A stretch of DNA of 64,000 nt from Pseudogracilibacillus sp037072025 (GCF_037072025.1 NZ_JAXHDD010000020.1:1-64000); one strand, 5' to 3'. Positions 8,818 to 17,994 are shown, numbered from the stretch's first letter. The notes: generated by a model from the sequence alone, not told the origin. Made by a program: numbers and translations.

Positions 8818-8835
8818 GAAAAGAGAGGATTATCG

Positions 8836-9318
8836 ATGAAAAAGCAACATGCACTTTCTGCATACGTATTAATTGGAATTGGAATTTATTTTTTAGTCAA
8901 ACAGTTAGATTTAGCTTTATTTGATAACTTTTATTCATGGCCTACTTTCTTAATTATTATCGGAATAGCATTTTTAATTCACAGCTATTCTGCAAAAGAA
9001 TATAACAATATATTTACTGGTGTATTATTACTAGGTTTAGGAATTCATTTTCACGGGTTAGAAAATTATGACTTTTGGTTTGATCATTGGTCTGCATATG
9101 CACTTATTGTCGGAGTATCCTTTTTCATCCGCTATTTAAAAACAGGATCTGGTTTAATTCCGGCCGCTATATTAGTTGGTATAGCTTTGTTAATAATATT
9201 CTCTGTAACATTGCCAGAGTGGTTTCATTGGATTTATGGTGTAGTTGAGTTTTTAGAAACATTTTGGCCAGTCGCACTCATTGTCATTGGTGTGTACTTA
9301 TTAAGAGTTAGAAAATAG
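8836..9318 (+). CDS. LiaF-like/DUF5668-type membrane protein
   Basis: 160 residues from the ATG that follows AGAGAGG; a longer upstream reading has no ribosome binding site and runs through the promoter. About six hydrophobic spans arranged as two similar halves, each ending in a WP-containing helix (SWPTFLIIIGIAFLI, FWPVALIVIGVYLL), which is the pattern of the DUF5668/LiaI-LiaF transmembrane region found in envelope-stress proteins. No C-terminal soluble LiaF domain. Function unknown; the operator in its promoter suggests tight control. Confidence 0.75.
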   Translation: MKKQHALSAYVLIGIGIYFLVKQLDLALFDNFYSWPTFLIIIGIAFLIHSYSAKEYNNIFTGVLLLGLGIHFHGLENYDFWFDHWSAYALIVGVSFFIRYLKTGSGLIPAAILVGIALLIIFSVTLPEWFHWIYGVVEFLETFWPVALIVIGVYLLRVRK

Positions 9319-9502
9319 AATGCTGATGATGTCTACAGGATGCCTCGTTTAAGCAATTCTACTCTTAATGGGAGAAAAATACTCCCGTGACACATAACTA
9401 AAACGTTCCACTTTAGAACGAAACAAATAGAAAGGAAGTTCATTCGTAGAATCTAATATGTAGTTGAAGTAAACTGCGACGTAAAGAATTACTCGCACTC
9501 TA

Positions 9503-9835
9503 AGATGTCGAGTCGATCGCGAACATGTCGAGTCGTTTTCCGAGATGTCGAGTCGATTGCAAACATGTCGAGTCGTTTTCCAAGATGTCGAGTCGATCGC
9601 GAACATGTCGAGTCGATTGCAAACATGTCGAGTCGTTTTCCAAGATGTTGAGTCGATTGCGAACATGTTGAGTCATTTTCCAAGATGTCGAGTCGGTCGC
9701 GAACATGTCGAGTCATTTTCCAAGATGTCGAGTCGATTGCGAACATGTTGAGTCGTTTTCCAAGATGTCGAGTCGATTGCGAACATGTCGAGTCATTTTC
9801 CAAGATGTTGAGTCCGTTTCGCAATATATGAGTTG
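9503..9835 (+). repeat. Exact 20-bp ladder, ATGTCGAGTCG family
   Basis: GAGTC occurs at 9510, 9530, 9550 and so on to 9810 without a single indel: 16 half-units of 20 bp, then a degenerate GAGTT at 9830. Half-units share ATGTCGAGTC and then alternate between GTTTTCCAAG and GATTGCGAAC, giving a 40-bp repeat. The alternation slips once: the units at 9590 and 9610 are both of the second type. Located between convergent genes. Frames that stay open across it are by-products of the periodicity and are not called genes. Confidence 0.92.
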
Positions 9836-9928
9836 CCCCTGATATGGAGTTGATACATAACATAACAAGTAGACTCTTATGTCGCAGTTTATGGAAATTA
9901 AAAATCAAGTTTACAAAAGCAGCCTTAA

Positions 9929-9970
9929 GAAAAATCCGCTTTTTTCATAATGAAAAAAAGCGGATTTTTC
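9929..9970. terminator. Strong hairpin terminator after engB
   Basis: GAAAAATCCGCTTTTTTC and its complement around a short loop. T runs are on both sides, so it can act in both directions. It ends at the engB stop. Confidence 0.9.
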
Positions 9971-10551
9971 TATATATATTTTATTATTTCTTTCCAAACT
10001 AAATCTTTATTTTCACTAGTTTCCGATGAAAACGGGATAATCGTAATAGCATCATTTTCACCGAAGGCTTTTTTTATTTGATTTACATGATGAGCACGTT
10101 TATTTTTTGCGATCTTATCTAACTTTGTCGCTATAATAAGCAGTGGTATTTCAAAATAATTAATATAATCATACATTTGCAAATCTTCGGTAGTAGGTTG
10201 ATGGCGAATATCAACAATGAGCACGACGAGTTGGAGCTGCTCGCGTGTTTCAAAATATTCTTCCATCATTCTACCCCATTTTTCTCGTTCTTTTTTTGAT
10301 ACTTTCGCATAACCATATCCCGGTACATCAACAAAATAAAACAAATCATTAATTGTATAAAAATTTAAAGTACGTGTTTTACCAGGTTTTGATGATGTTC
10401 GAACAAGATTTTTCCTTCCGATAATCCGGTTAATAAATGAAGATTTCCCAACATTCGACCTCCCAGCTAAGGCGATCTCTGGGAGATTCGTTGTTGGGTA
10501 CTGTGCTGTAGAAACAGCACTAATTTCAATCTCGGCCTTTGTTACTTTCAT
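9970..10551 (-). CDS. engB: Ribosome biogenesis GTPase EngB/YsxC
   Basis: 193 residues. Essential GTPase for late 50S subunit assembly. Seen: G1 GRSNVGKSS, the TRTLNFY switch region, G3 DVPGYGYAK, G4 ATKLDK and a G5-like FSSETSENK. The start chosen (MKVTKAEIEISAV) has GGAGGAG 8 nt upstream; the reading that begins six codons earlier has none. It overlaps the end of lonA by 26 bp, so the two are co-transcribed, as in B. subtilis lonA-ysxC. Confidence 0.96.
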   Translation of the reverse strand: MKVTKAEIEISAVSTAQYPTTNLPEIALAGRSNVGKSSFINRIIGRKNLVRTSSKPGKTRTLNFYTINDLFYFVDVPGYGYAKVSKKEREKWGRMMEEYFETREQLQLVVLIVDIRHQPTTEDLQMYDYINYFEIPLLIIATKLDKIAKNKRAHHVNQIKKAFGENDAITIIPFSSETSENKDLVWKEIIKYI

Positions 10552-12874
10552 CAGCAGACTCCTCCACAAGAGCGTGTTTTAGAACTTCGTCTAAATTTTT
10601 CACTTTTATAAATGTTAAATCATCACGGACACTTTTAGGAATATCCTCAATATCTCTGTCATTGTCTGCAGGAATGATGATCGTTGTAATACCTGCTCTA
10701 TGAGCACTTAAGGATTTTTCTTTTAATCCACCAATCGGTAAAACATGACCTCGTAATGTTATTTCACCTGTCATTCCTACATCACGTTTCACAGCACGAC
10801 CTGTCAATGCTGAAACAAGTGCAGTTGCCATCGTAATCCCAGCTGAAGGACCATCTTTTGGCGTAGCTCCTTCAGGTACGTGAATATGGATATCATACTG
10901 TTTATGAAAGTCTGCAGGAATTTTCAATTCATCCGCCCGTGAACGAATATAACTAAAAGCAGCTTGTGCGGATTCTCGCATTACGTCACCAAGTTTACCT
11001 GTTAGAATTAATTCCCCTTTACCAGGATAATGGGAAACCTCAATCGATAATGTATCTCCGCCTACTGCTGTATATGCAAGACCAGTAGCGGTACCTACTT
11101 GGTCTTCTTGCTCCATTTGACCGTAGCGATAAATTGGCTTTCCTAGTAATTCCTCTACCCTTTTATCTGTAACAATAACTCTTTTTTGTTTTCCTGAAAC
11201 GATAATTTTAGCAGCTTTTCTACATAATGTAGCAACTGTTCGTTCTAAACCACGAACTCCTGCTTCACGGGTATATTCACGAATCACTTTCAATAACGCA
11301 TTATCACGAATTTGCAAGTTTCCTTTTTTTAATCCATTTTCTTTTAGCTGTTTGGGGATAAGATGTCTTTTTGCAATATGGAGTTTTTCAACTTCTGTAT
11401 ATCCGGCAATTGAAATTAACTCCATTCTGTCTAACAATGGACCAGGTATATTATTTACATAATTGGCTGTTGCAATAAATAGAACATTCGATAAATCATA
11501 CGTTTCTTCTATAAAATGGTCACTGAAATTATGGTTTTGCTCCGGATCTAATACCTCCAGCATTGCTGAGGCAGGATCTCCTCTAAAGTCATTCGCCATT
11601 TTATCAATCTCATCAAGTAAGAAAACGGGATTAGTTGTAGTTGCTCGTTTCATCCCTTGAATAATCCGACCCGGCATTGCACCAATATAGGTTCTCCTAT
11701 GTCCTCTAATTTCCGCTTCATCTCGCACACCACCAAGGGAGATTCGGACAAATTTACGACTAATCGCACGTGCAATTGATTTTGCAAGTGAAGTCTTTCC
11801 AACACCTGGTGGCCCGACTAAACATAAAATAGGACCTTTAATAGAATTGGTTAATTTTTGCACAGCTAAATATTCCAAAATCCGTTCTTTTACCTTATCT
11901 AACCCATAATGATCTTCGTCTAATATTTTTTCAGCTTGTGCAATTTCAATCGTATCTTCTGTTTTTTCATGCCAAGGTAAGGAAATAAGCCAATCTATAT
12001 AATTTCTAATCACTGAACTTTCTGCTGAACTTTGTGGAATTTTTTCGAAGCGATCTAATTCCTTTAACGCAACTGCAGACACTCGTTCCGGCATCTTGCG
12101 TTCGATGATTTTTTCCCGAAGTTGGTCAACCTCACTAAGTTTTCCATCCCCTTCTCCGAGCTCTTTCTGAATTGCTTTTAGTTGTTCACGTAGATAATAT
12201 TCTTTTTGTGTTTGTTCCATTGAAGTTTGAACACGTTTACCAATTTTCCTCTCTAAATCAAGCACTTTTTTTTCATTCGTAATAATGGTTAATAAATGCT
12301 GCATTCGTTCTTTCACATTGTCTATTTCTAATAAATCCTGTTTTTCTTTCACTTTGAGTGGTAAATGTGAGGCAATCATAAAAGCTAATCGGCTTGGTTC
12401 ATCAATATCCGATACTGTCGCCAAAGTTTCCTTCGTAATTTTTCGGGACACTTTTATATATTGGCCAAATTGAGATACGAGCTGGCGCATTAAAGCTTCT
12501 ATTTCATGAGAATCTTCTGAAAGATCCTCTAATTTATTAATTGCTACTTTATATTCTTCTTTATCATCTTCTATATAACGAATTATTTCGGCACGATGTA
12601 ATCCTTCAACTAAAACGCGAATAGTCCCATTTGGAAGTTTAAGCATTTGATTTATTTTTGCTAACGTTCCAATTCGATATATCTCATCAGGTTTTGGATC
12701 CTCATTTGCGGATTCCTTCTGTGATACTAGAAAAATTTCCTGATCACCCATCATAGCTGTTTCTAAAGAAGCGATTGACTTCTTTCTACCAACATCTAAA
12801 TGTAAGACCATAGATGGGTAAACGAGTATGCCGCGTAATGCAAGTAACGGCACTTGAACTGGTTCAACTGACAT
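10526..12874 (-). CDS. lonA: ATP-dependent protease LonA
   Basis: 782 residues. Cytosolic AAA+ serine protease. Order: N-terminal substrate domain (about 1-200), coiled linker, AAA+ module with Walker A GPPGVGKTSLAKS and Walker B FLLDEIDK, then the protease domain with the Ser-Lys dyad in PKDGPSAGITMATAL and GGLKEKSLSAHRAG. Start is the ATG of MSVEPVQVPL, 8 nt after GGAGG; a TTG five codons upstream lies inside that ribosome binding site. Neighbours clpX and engB are as usual, but lonB, normally between clpX and lonA, is missing. Confidence 0.97.
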   Translation of the reverse strand: MSVEPVQVPLLALRGILVYPSMVLHLDVGRKKSIASLETAMMGDQEIFLVSQKESANEDPKPDEIYRIGTLAKINQMLKLPNGTIRVLVEGLHRAEIIRYIEDDKEEYKVAINKLEDLSEDSHEIEALMRQLVSQFGQYIKVSRKITKETLATVSDIDEPSRLAFMIASHLPLKVKEKQDLLEIDNVKERMQHLLTIITNEKKVLDLERKIGKRVQTSMEQTQKEYYLREQLKAIQKELGEGDGKLSEVDQLREKIIERKMPERVSAVALKELDRFEKIPQSSAESSVIRNYIDWLISLPWHEKTEDTIEIAQAEKILDEDHYGLDKVKERILEYLAVQKLTNSIKGPILCLVGPPGVGKTSLAKSIARAISRKFVRISLGGVRDEAEIRGHRRTYIGAMPGRIIQGMKRATTTNPVFLLDEIDKMANDFRGDPASAMLEVLDPEQNHNFSDHFIEETYDLSNVLFIATANYVNNIPGPLLDRMELISIAGYTEVEKLHIAKRHLIPKQLKENGLKKGNLQIRDNALLKVIREYTREAGVRGLERTVATLCRKAAKIIVSGKQKRVIVTDKRVEELLGKPIYRYGQMEQEDQVGTATGLAYTAVGGDTLSIEVSHYPGKGELILTGKLGDVMRESAQAAFSYIRSRADELKIPADFHKQYDIHIHVPEGATPKDGPSAGITMATALVSALTGRAVKRDVGMTGEITLRGHVLPIGGLKEKSLSAHRAGITTIIIPADNDRDIEDIPKSVRDDLTFIKVKNLDEVLKHALVEESADESNKGRD

Positions 12875-13186
12875 AATACGTACCTCCAACTATAAACATC
12901 TTTTAAGCACTAACTAATCCTCTTGGCATTACAAATTCTCATCTCTACAAAGTGAGATAAGTGTCAAATAAAGGATGCTCACTGACTGTCAATCCATAAG
13001 GCGAAGTCAAAAGATATGTTGCACCTATTCCAAAAAATGAACAAGCTTTAAATGAGTAAGACTGATGTTCGGTAAGAGATTTAGATCTGAAATCTTTACG
13101 GCGAGATAAACATAAGTGTGATCTTACAATACCTCGAATTTCTCGCCTCATTACCAAAACTGAGTCAAATCTACTTTAAAGTGCGT
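12875..13186. other. Gene-free stretch where lonB would be
   Basis: Upstream of lonA. No convincing gene on either strand. GGCGAGA near 13100 can pair with TCTCGCC near 13139 across a 31-bp loop. No CtsR-type heptamer repeat is seen near the lonA start. Confidence 0.5.
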
Positions 13187-13330
13187 GTTCAAAAAGGAGG
13201 ATAAAAAGGACCAAGAAGTTCGAGGTGGCGCAGTTCCCGTCAGCGGAATGTATGCATTTAAATACATGAGCGACGGAGAAACAAGCCAACGAAGAAATTC
13301 GCAGTGTCATTTTTACCGGACTTTTTGAAC
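13187..13330. mobile_element. MITE-like element, copy 2 (144 bp)
   Basis: Same ends as the copy at 8549-8733 (GTTCAAAAAG ... CTTTTTGAAC) and the same outer right flank ATCCTCTTATAGTAT. Inside, GAATGTATGCATTTAAATACAT can fold into a hairpin. The two copies are about 4.5 kb apart in the same orientation. Confidence 0.75.
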
Positions 13331-13390
13331 ATCCTCTTATAGTATTTCCTTTTCTAAATAAGCTAAACAATAATACTAACAACAAGAAAA

Positions 13391-13461
13391 GACTGACTGT
13401 AACGGTCAGCATTACCCTGTTATATGGATTACAGGGAGGCATGAACTCAGGCTAGTCAGTC
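13391..13461 (-). terminator. Branched terminator-like structure after clpX
   Basis: Outer stem GACTGACT (13391-13398) with AGTCAGTC (13454-13461). Inside it CCCTGT (13415-13420) pairs with ACAGGG (13431-13436), and CTGACCGTTACAGTCAG offers another hairpin. On the minus strand the outer stem is followed by TTTTCTTGTTG. It starts 27 bp after the clpX stop. The multi-stem shape is more elaborate than a plain terminator. Confidence 0.6.
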
Positions 13462-13487
13462 TAATCCTATACTTTTTTCTTTAAATC

Positions 13488-14762
13488 TTAAGCACTTTCC
13501 TTCGGGATGCTTTTTGTTTCTTCGATTGTCCCATCGGTATAAAGCAGTTTTGGCCGCATATTTTCTTTTATAACTGTTTCTTTCGTGATGATACACTTTT
13601 CAATATCCTCACGGGATGGTAATTCAAACATTATATCTAACATGATATTTTCAATGATAGAGCGAAGTCCACGAGCTCCTGTTTTACGTTCCATTGCATT
13701 TTTTGCAATTTCAACCAAGGCGTCTTCCTCAAACTCTAATTCAACGTTATCCATTTGGAATAATTTTTGATATTGTTTTACCAATGCATTTTTTGGAGTC
13801 GTTAAAATTTCAATTAACGCTTCTTCATCTAATGGCTCTAAACTAGCAATTACTGGCAAACGACCAATAAATTCTGGAATTAGTCCGTAACTAAGCAAAT
13901 CTTCTGGCAATACTTTTGATAGTAGTTCGCCCATTTCTAATTCTTCATGTTTATTTTGATCGCCAAACCCAATTACTTTTTTACCAAGTCTGCGTTTAAT
14001 AATTTGATCTATTCCGTCAAAGGCTCCACCTACGATGAAAAGAATATTTGTTGTATCAATTTGGATGAACTCTTGGTGCGGATGTTTACGGCCTCCTTGA
14101 GGCGGAACACTTGCTACTGTTCCTTCCAATATTTTTAGAAGTGCCTGCTGAACACCTTCCCCCGAAACATCTCTTGTGATTGAAGGGTTCTCTGATTTTC
14201 TAGCAACTTTGTCAATTTCATCAATATAGATAATCCCTTTTTCTGCTTTGTCTATATCATAATCAGCAGCTTGGATTAATTTCAATAAAATATTTTCAAC
14301 ATCTTCTCCAACATAACCGGCTTCTGTAAGTGAAGTTGCATCCGCTATTGCAAACGGCACATTTATAATTCTTGCAAGTGTCTGTGCTAGAAGTGTTTTT
14401 CCACTACCCGTTGGTCCAATCATTGCAATATTACTTTTGGATAACTCGACATCATCTGAGCTTTTAGGTGAGTTAACTCGTTTATAGTGGTTGTATACAG
14501 CTACGGATAAATTTTTCTTTGCCTTTTCTTGACCAATAACATAGTGGTCGAGTGTTTCACAAATTTCCTTTGGAGTTGGAATTTCTTCAACCTCTGCATC
14601 TTCTTCCATACCAATTTCTTCTTCGACAATTTCTGTGCATAACTCGATACATTCATCACATATATATACACCTGGTCCAGCGACCAATTTACGAACTGAT
14701 TCTTGATCTTTTCCACAAAATGAACACTTTAATTGTCCTTTTTCTTCATTGAATTTAAACAT
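13488..14762 (-). CDS. clpX: ATP-dependent Clp protease ATP-binding subunit ClpX
   Basis: 424 residues. AAA+ unfoldase that feeds substrates to ClpP. Seen: N-terminal zinc-binding domain with CSFCGKDQ ... CDECIELC (about 13-41), Walker A GPTGSGKTLLAQ, Walker B IIYIDEIDK, pore and sensor regions (GVQQALLKILEG, GARGLRSI) and an IGFGDQN loop of the ClpP-binding kind. Single gene, with tig 0.55 kb upstream. Nothing unusual in the protein. Confidence 0.97.
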   Translation of the reverse strand: MFKFNEEKGQLKCSFCGKDQESVRKLVAGPGVYICDECIELCTEIVEEEIGMEEDAEVEEIPTPKEICETLDHYVIGQEKAKKNLSVAVYNHYKRVNSPKSSDDVELSKSNIAMIGPTGSGKTLLAQTLARIINVPFAIADATSLTEAGYVGEDVENILLKLIQAADYDIDKAEKGIIYIDEIDKVARKSENPSITRDVSGEGVQQALLKILEGTVASVPPQGGRKHPHQEFIQIDTTNILFIVGGAFDGIDQIIKRRLGKKVIGFGDQNKHEELEMGELLSKVLPEDLLSYGLIPEFIGRLPVIASLEPLDEEALIEILTTPKNALVKQYQKLFQMDNVELEFEEDALVEIAKNAMERKTGARGLRSIIENIMLDIMFELPSREDIEKCIITKETVIKENMRPKLLYTDGTIEETKSIPKESA

Positions 14763-15309
14763 ATTTTCACCCCTAAACGTTTAACTCTCTATATCAATTT
14801 TCAAAGCGTTAAAGCAATCATATCAGATAAAAATTAGAAAATAAAATAATACACCCTTGGAATATTGCGACAACTAAAGGATTTTATTTTCGAACATCAT
14901 CAAGAGAGTATTATGATTCTTTGTCATTATTAGCTATGTTCCTCTATTGTTCCATTTTATTAAATTTTTATAAATATATTCTCATTTTACATCGTTATTG
15001 AAATTCTATTTGCCGCTTTAGGGATTTAAATAAGTGAAAACAAGGTGCAGTATGTTTTGCACCTTGTTCTATCTGGTTGTAAGCTAATTGCCCTAAGTTT
15101 AAGTACTGAGTACGAAAGCACGAGCATCGTGAATTTCTATTTTTCTCCGTCTTACTATAGCGACCAACTCACGTCTCCCACTAAGAACGAGCATGTTTCC
15201 TATTTCTCTTGCGTAAGAATTCGATTACGTTCGCTTTGTTGCATGTCTTCATCGAACTATCCATATTGCATGGGCTAAAGAAGGTATGTCGTTGAACGGG
15301 AAATTACGT
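14763..15309. other. Intergenic region between tig and clpX
   Basis: 547 bp without a supported gene. It contains the tig terminator at 15040-15067. The part 15080-15300 has two loosely similar segments with CGAGCAT followed by TTTC; I see no clear repeat unit there. The part next to clpX is AT-rich. Confidence 0.6.
15040..15067 (-). terminator. tig terminator
   Basis: Perfect 10-bp stem ACAAGGTGCA/TGCACCTTGT; on the minus strand it is followed by TTTTCACTTATTT. Confidence 0.8.
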
Positions 15310-16602
15310 TTATACTGCTTTGCTTTCGTCTACGATAAAGTTAATTGCTTTTTTAATTTTCAGGTCTTCTTTAAGTACGTCTGCATTCCCACCGAGCATG
15401 CCGAGGATTTGATCTTTTTCCATATTATATAGTGATGCCATTTCTTCTAATTCTTGATCAATATCTTCTTCTGAAACTTCCAATTTTTCTTCTTCAAGAA
15501 TAGCCTCAAGCGTTAGGTTAGTTTTCACACGCAATTCCGCATCATTTTTCATTTGCTCTTTTAATTCGTCTTCAGATTGACCGGAGAATTGGAAATAGTT
15601 ATCGATTGTCATTCCTTGCATTTGTAACTTTTGTTCAAACTCTTTCATCATTTGGTCAAGTTCTGTCTCAATCATCGCTTTCGGAATGTCAATTTCAGCA
15701 TTCTCAGTCACTTTTTCAATAAGCTGTTCACGCTTTTTGTTTTCAGCTTGCTGCTCTTTCTCTTTTTGAAGTTCTTCTTTTTTCTTTTCTTTTAACTCTT
15801 CTAGTGATTCAACATCTTCATCTACGTCTTTTGCAAAATCATCATCTAGTTCAGGTACTTCTTTTTCTTTTATTTCGTGAATATTCACCTTAAATACCGC
15901 TTCTTTTCCGGCAAGGTCTTCTGCATGGTAATCAACAGGGAAAGTGACATTTATTTCTGTATCTTCACCTGATTCTTTCCCGATTAACTGCTCTTCAAAA
16001 CCTGGAATAAATTGTCCAGATCCTATTTCTAATGGATGGTTTTCTCCTTTTCCACCTTCGAAAGCCTCACCGTCTAGGAACCCTTCAAAATCAATTACGA
16101 CTGTGTTTCCTTCTTCAACTGTACCTTCTTCTTTCAACACAAGTTCAGCTTGACTTTCTTGTAAAGCTTTCATCTCATTTTCAATATCTTCTTCAGTTAC
16201 TTCAACAGATTCTTCCTCTACTTCTAGCCCTTTATATTCACCTAGCTTTACTTCTGGCTTTACTGTTACTTCACAAGTAAAAACAAGGTCTTTTCCGCGC
16301 TCAATTTCTTCAATATCAATTTGTGGTTGATCGACAGGGAAAATTCCCGTTTGATTAATAGCATCATTATAGGCCGTTGGTAAAACCATATCCACAGCAT
16401 CTTGATATAATGATTCAACACCAAAACGATTTTCAAAGATTTTACGTGGAATTCTTCCTTTTCTGAATCCAGGTAATGTAACATCTTTAACTACTTTTTT
16501 AAATGCTTGATCCAATGCTTGTTCAAATTCATCTGCTGGGACATTAATTGTTAGGATTCCTTCATTTCCTTCTTTTTTCTCCCAATTTGCTGATACTGCC
16601 AT
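15310..16602 (-). CDS. tig: Trigger factor
   Basis: 430 residues. Ribosome-associated chaperone with peptidyl-prolyl isomerase activity. Order: ribosome-binding domain with the signature GFRKGRIPRKIFENRFG, FKBP-type domain (TVVIDFEGFLDG ... LEIGSGQFIPGFEEQL), then the helical C-terminal arms. Start is MAVSANWEKKE, 7 nt after GGAGG; an upstream in-frame start lacks a ribosome binding site. Acid-rich composition is common in halotolerant relatives. Confidence 0.97.
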   Translation of the reverse strand: MAVSANWEKKEGNEGILTINVPADEFEQALDQAFKKVVKDVTLPGFRKGRIPRKIFENRFGVESLYQDAVDMVLPTAYNDAINQTGIFPVDQPQIDIEEIERGKDLVFTCEVTVKPEVKLGEYKGLEVEEESVEVTEEDIENEMKALQESQAELVLKEEGTVEEGNTVVIDFEGFLDGEAFEGGKGENHPLEIGSGQFIPGFEEQLIGKESGEDTEINVTFPVDYHAEDLAGKEAVFKVNIHEIKEKEVPELDDDFAKDVDEDVESLEELKEKKKEELQKEKEQQAENKKREQLIEKVTENAEIDIPKAMIETELDQMMKEFEQKLQMQGMTIDNYFQFSGQSEDELKEQMKNDAELRVKTNLTLEAILEEEKLEVSEEDIDQELEEMASLYNMEKDQILGMLGGNADVLKEDLKIKKAINFIVDESKAV

Positions 16603-16726
16603 TTTATTCCCTCCAACTAATTGTAAACTATATATTTCATTACTATTCATGTTTATTAATTTCGTTTTTATTCAACCATTTTAGTATAACATAATGGTAA
16701 TTCCATTCAAATAATATACATTATTA

Positions 16727-17701
16727 CTAATCTAAGCAAATAGTTAAATATAGTTCATTCGATAGCTTGATCAAATCAACATAGTCATGCACTTTATTTT
16801 TATTAGTCATTTCTCCATATGGTAGTGATAAATTTTCATTTCCTAATAAAATTAGCGCATTTTTAACATCTATTATGTCACTCGTTGGGTAAAATTTCGG
16901 ATATTGAATATAACTAAATTGATAGAGTAGTTCCTTCACTTGTATATAAAGTGTAGGATTTTCTTGTTCAAGATTTTGTAATTGCTGCAATGTATTTAAA
17001 TAAATAGGATGTTCTGATACTTTTTGCAATTTCTTTAGTTCTATCGAATGATTTTCTCCAAATTTCTCCACCATCACGCTTGATTTAAAATTACTATCTA
17101 TTAGTAATTCAATAATCTGTGTTTTGATTGCAGGATGAATTTCTTTTTCTTTTAATAAATTTAAAAACATTTCTGGTGGGTCAATGTTTAATTCTTTCCA
17201 TTTATTAATTATATACCATTGTCTATGATGATTATCCTCTTTAACTGCACCATGAAGTTCAGCAATTAATTCATCCGAGCGAGCACTATTCATTTGATAA
17301 GCTAACCGGTACAAGTCCCTAAACTTTTTTCTAAAGTTATCTGGTATTGTACTTCTTTTTTCCTCAGCATTAATTAGATCAATAATATAAGGAAACTTAT
17401 TAGTTTCATATAATATCATAATATAATAATCTAAGTAATCATAATAGTGGGAATCATTATAATCTGTCAATAGATTTTCACAAAATTGTTCTGCATCTGT
17501 CAGCTGATTTAATTTAATTAAACAAATTAACTTACTTATATGAATTTCATAGGTAGAGATTTGATGCGTTAGCAAAAATTTTAGTTTTTCAAGCGCTTGT
17601 TCATAATCTTGTTGATGAATTAGTTCAAAGCTCTCACGTTCCGCCTTTTCTAATTCATTTCTTAGTGTTGGAAATAAAATGATATTGTTTGTGTTGCTCA
17701 T
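16727..17701 (-). CDS. ysoA: TPR-like protein, YsoA homologue
   Basis: 324 residues, helical, with tetratricopeptide-like repeats in the N-terminal half (QDYEQALEKLKFLL, LTDAEQFCENLLTDY). It sits directly upstream of tig, where B. subtilis has ysoA, also a TPR protein of unknown function. The identification rests on position and fold type, not on a diagnostic motif. Likely a cytosolic protein-protein adaptor. Confidence 0.7.
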   Translation of the reverse strand: MSNTNNIILFPTLRNELEKAERESFELIHQQDYEQALEKLKFLLTHQISTYEIHISKLICLIKLNQLTDAEQFCENLLTDYNDSHYYDYLDYYIMILYETNKFPYIIDLINAEEKRSTIPDNFRKKFRDLYRLAYQMNSARSDELIAELHGAVKEDNHHRQWYIINKWKELNIDPPEMFLNLLKEKEIHPAIKTQIIELLIDSNFKSSVMVEKFGENHSIELKKLQKVSEHPIYLNTLQQLQNLEQENPTLYIQVKELLYQFSYIQYPKFYPTSDIIDVKNALILLGNENLSLPYGEMTNKNKVHDYVDLIKLSNELYLTICLD

Positions 17702-17745
17702 TCATCCCCACCTCATTTCGTTAGGTTTTAAGCCATCATTTTGTT

Positions 17746-17994
17746 TTATTCATCTGTTTTCTCTTTTTCCATCACATTTTTACTGCCACTGTAAAGACCA
17801 CTTGCAGATAATCCAAGTACTAATCCAACTAGAACCCCTTCTTTTATACTACTACTAAAATAGAATACACCAAAAAGGATTCCAAGTAAAACCGCAAGAA
17901 AGGGAGAATATTTTGTTTTAAGTCCAGCCATTTTAAACAATTGTACAAGTCCCGTAATTACAGGAACGACAGCAATATCGTATATTTCAAACAT
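17746..17994 (-). CDS. Holin-like small membrane protein
   Basis: 82 residues from the ATG of MFEIYDIAVV, which has a near-perfect AGGAGGTG 5 nt upstream; a longer upstream reading is unlikely. Two or three hydrophobic segments (VVPVITGLVQLFKMAGL, YSPFLAVLLGILFGVFY, GVLVGLVLGLSASGLY) and a charged tail. The pattern resembles small phage holins found alone in Bacillaceae chromosomes. No lysin gene is nearby, so a lytic role cannot be inferred. Confidence 0.6.
   Translation of the reverse strand: MFEIYDIAVVPVITGLVQLFKMAGLKTKYSPFLAVLLGILFGVFYFSSSIKEGVLVGLVLGLSASGLYSGSKNVMEKEKTDE

Noticed and set aside
9503..9835. CRISPR array
   Set aside because: No repeat-spacer pattern with unique spacers; units are 20 bp, both half-units are conserved, and no cas gene is nearby. 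The same applies to 47301-47750.
9349..9908. Several overlapping open frames with repeats like DSTSWKTTRH on both strands
   Set aside because: They lie in the exact 20-bp ladder; a 20-bp unit repeated in 60-bp register leaves frames open by arithmetic. No ribosome binding sites.
12945..13442. Two minus-strand frames of 70 and 88 residues between clpX and lonA
   Set aside because: One crosses the MITE-like copy and the branched hairpin; neither has a ribosome binding site or a family match.
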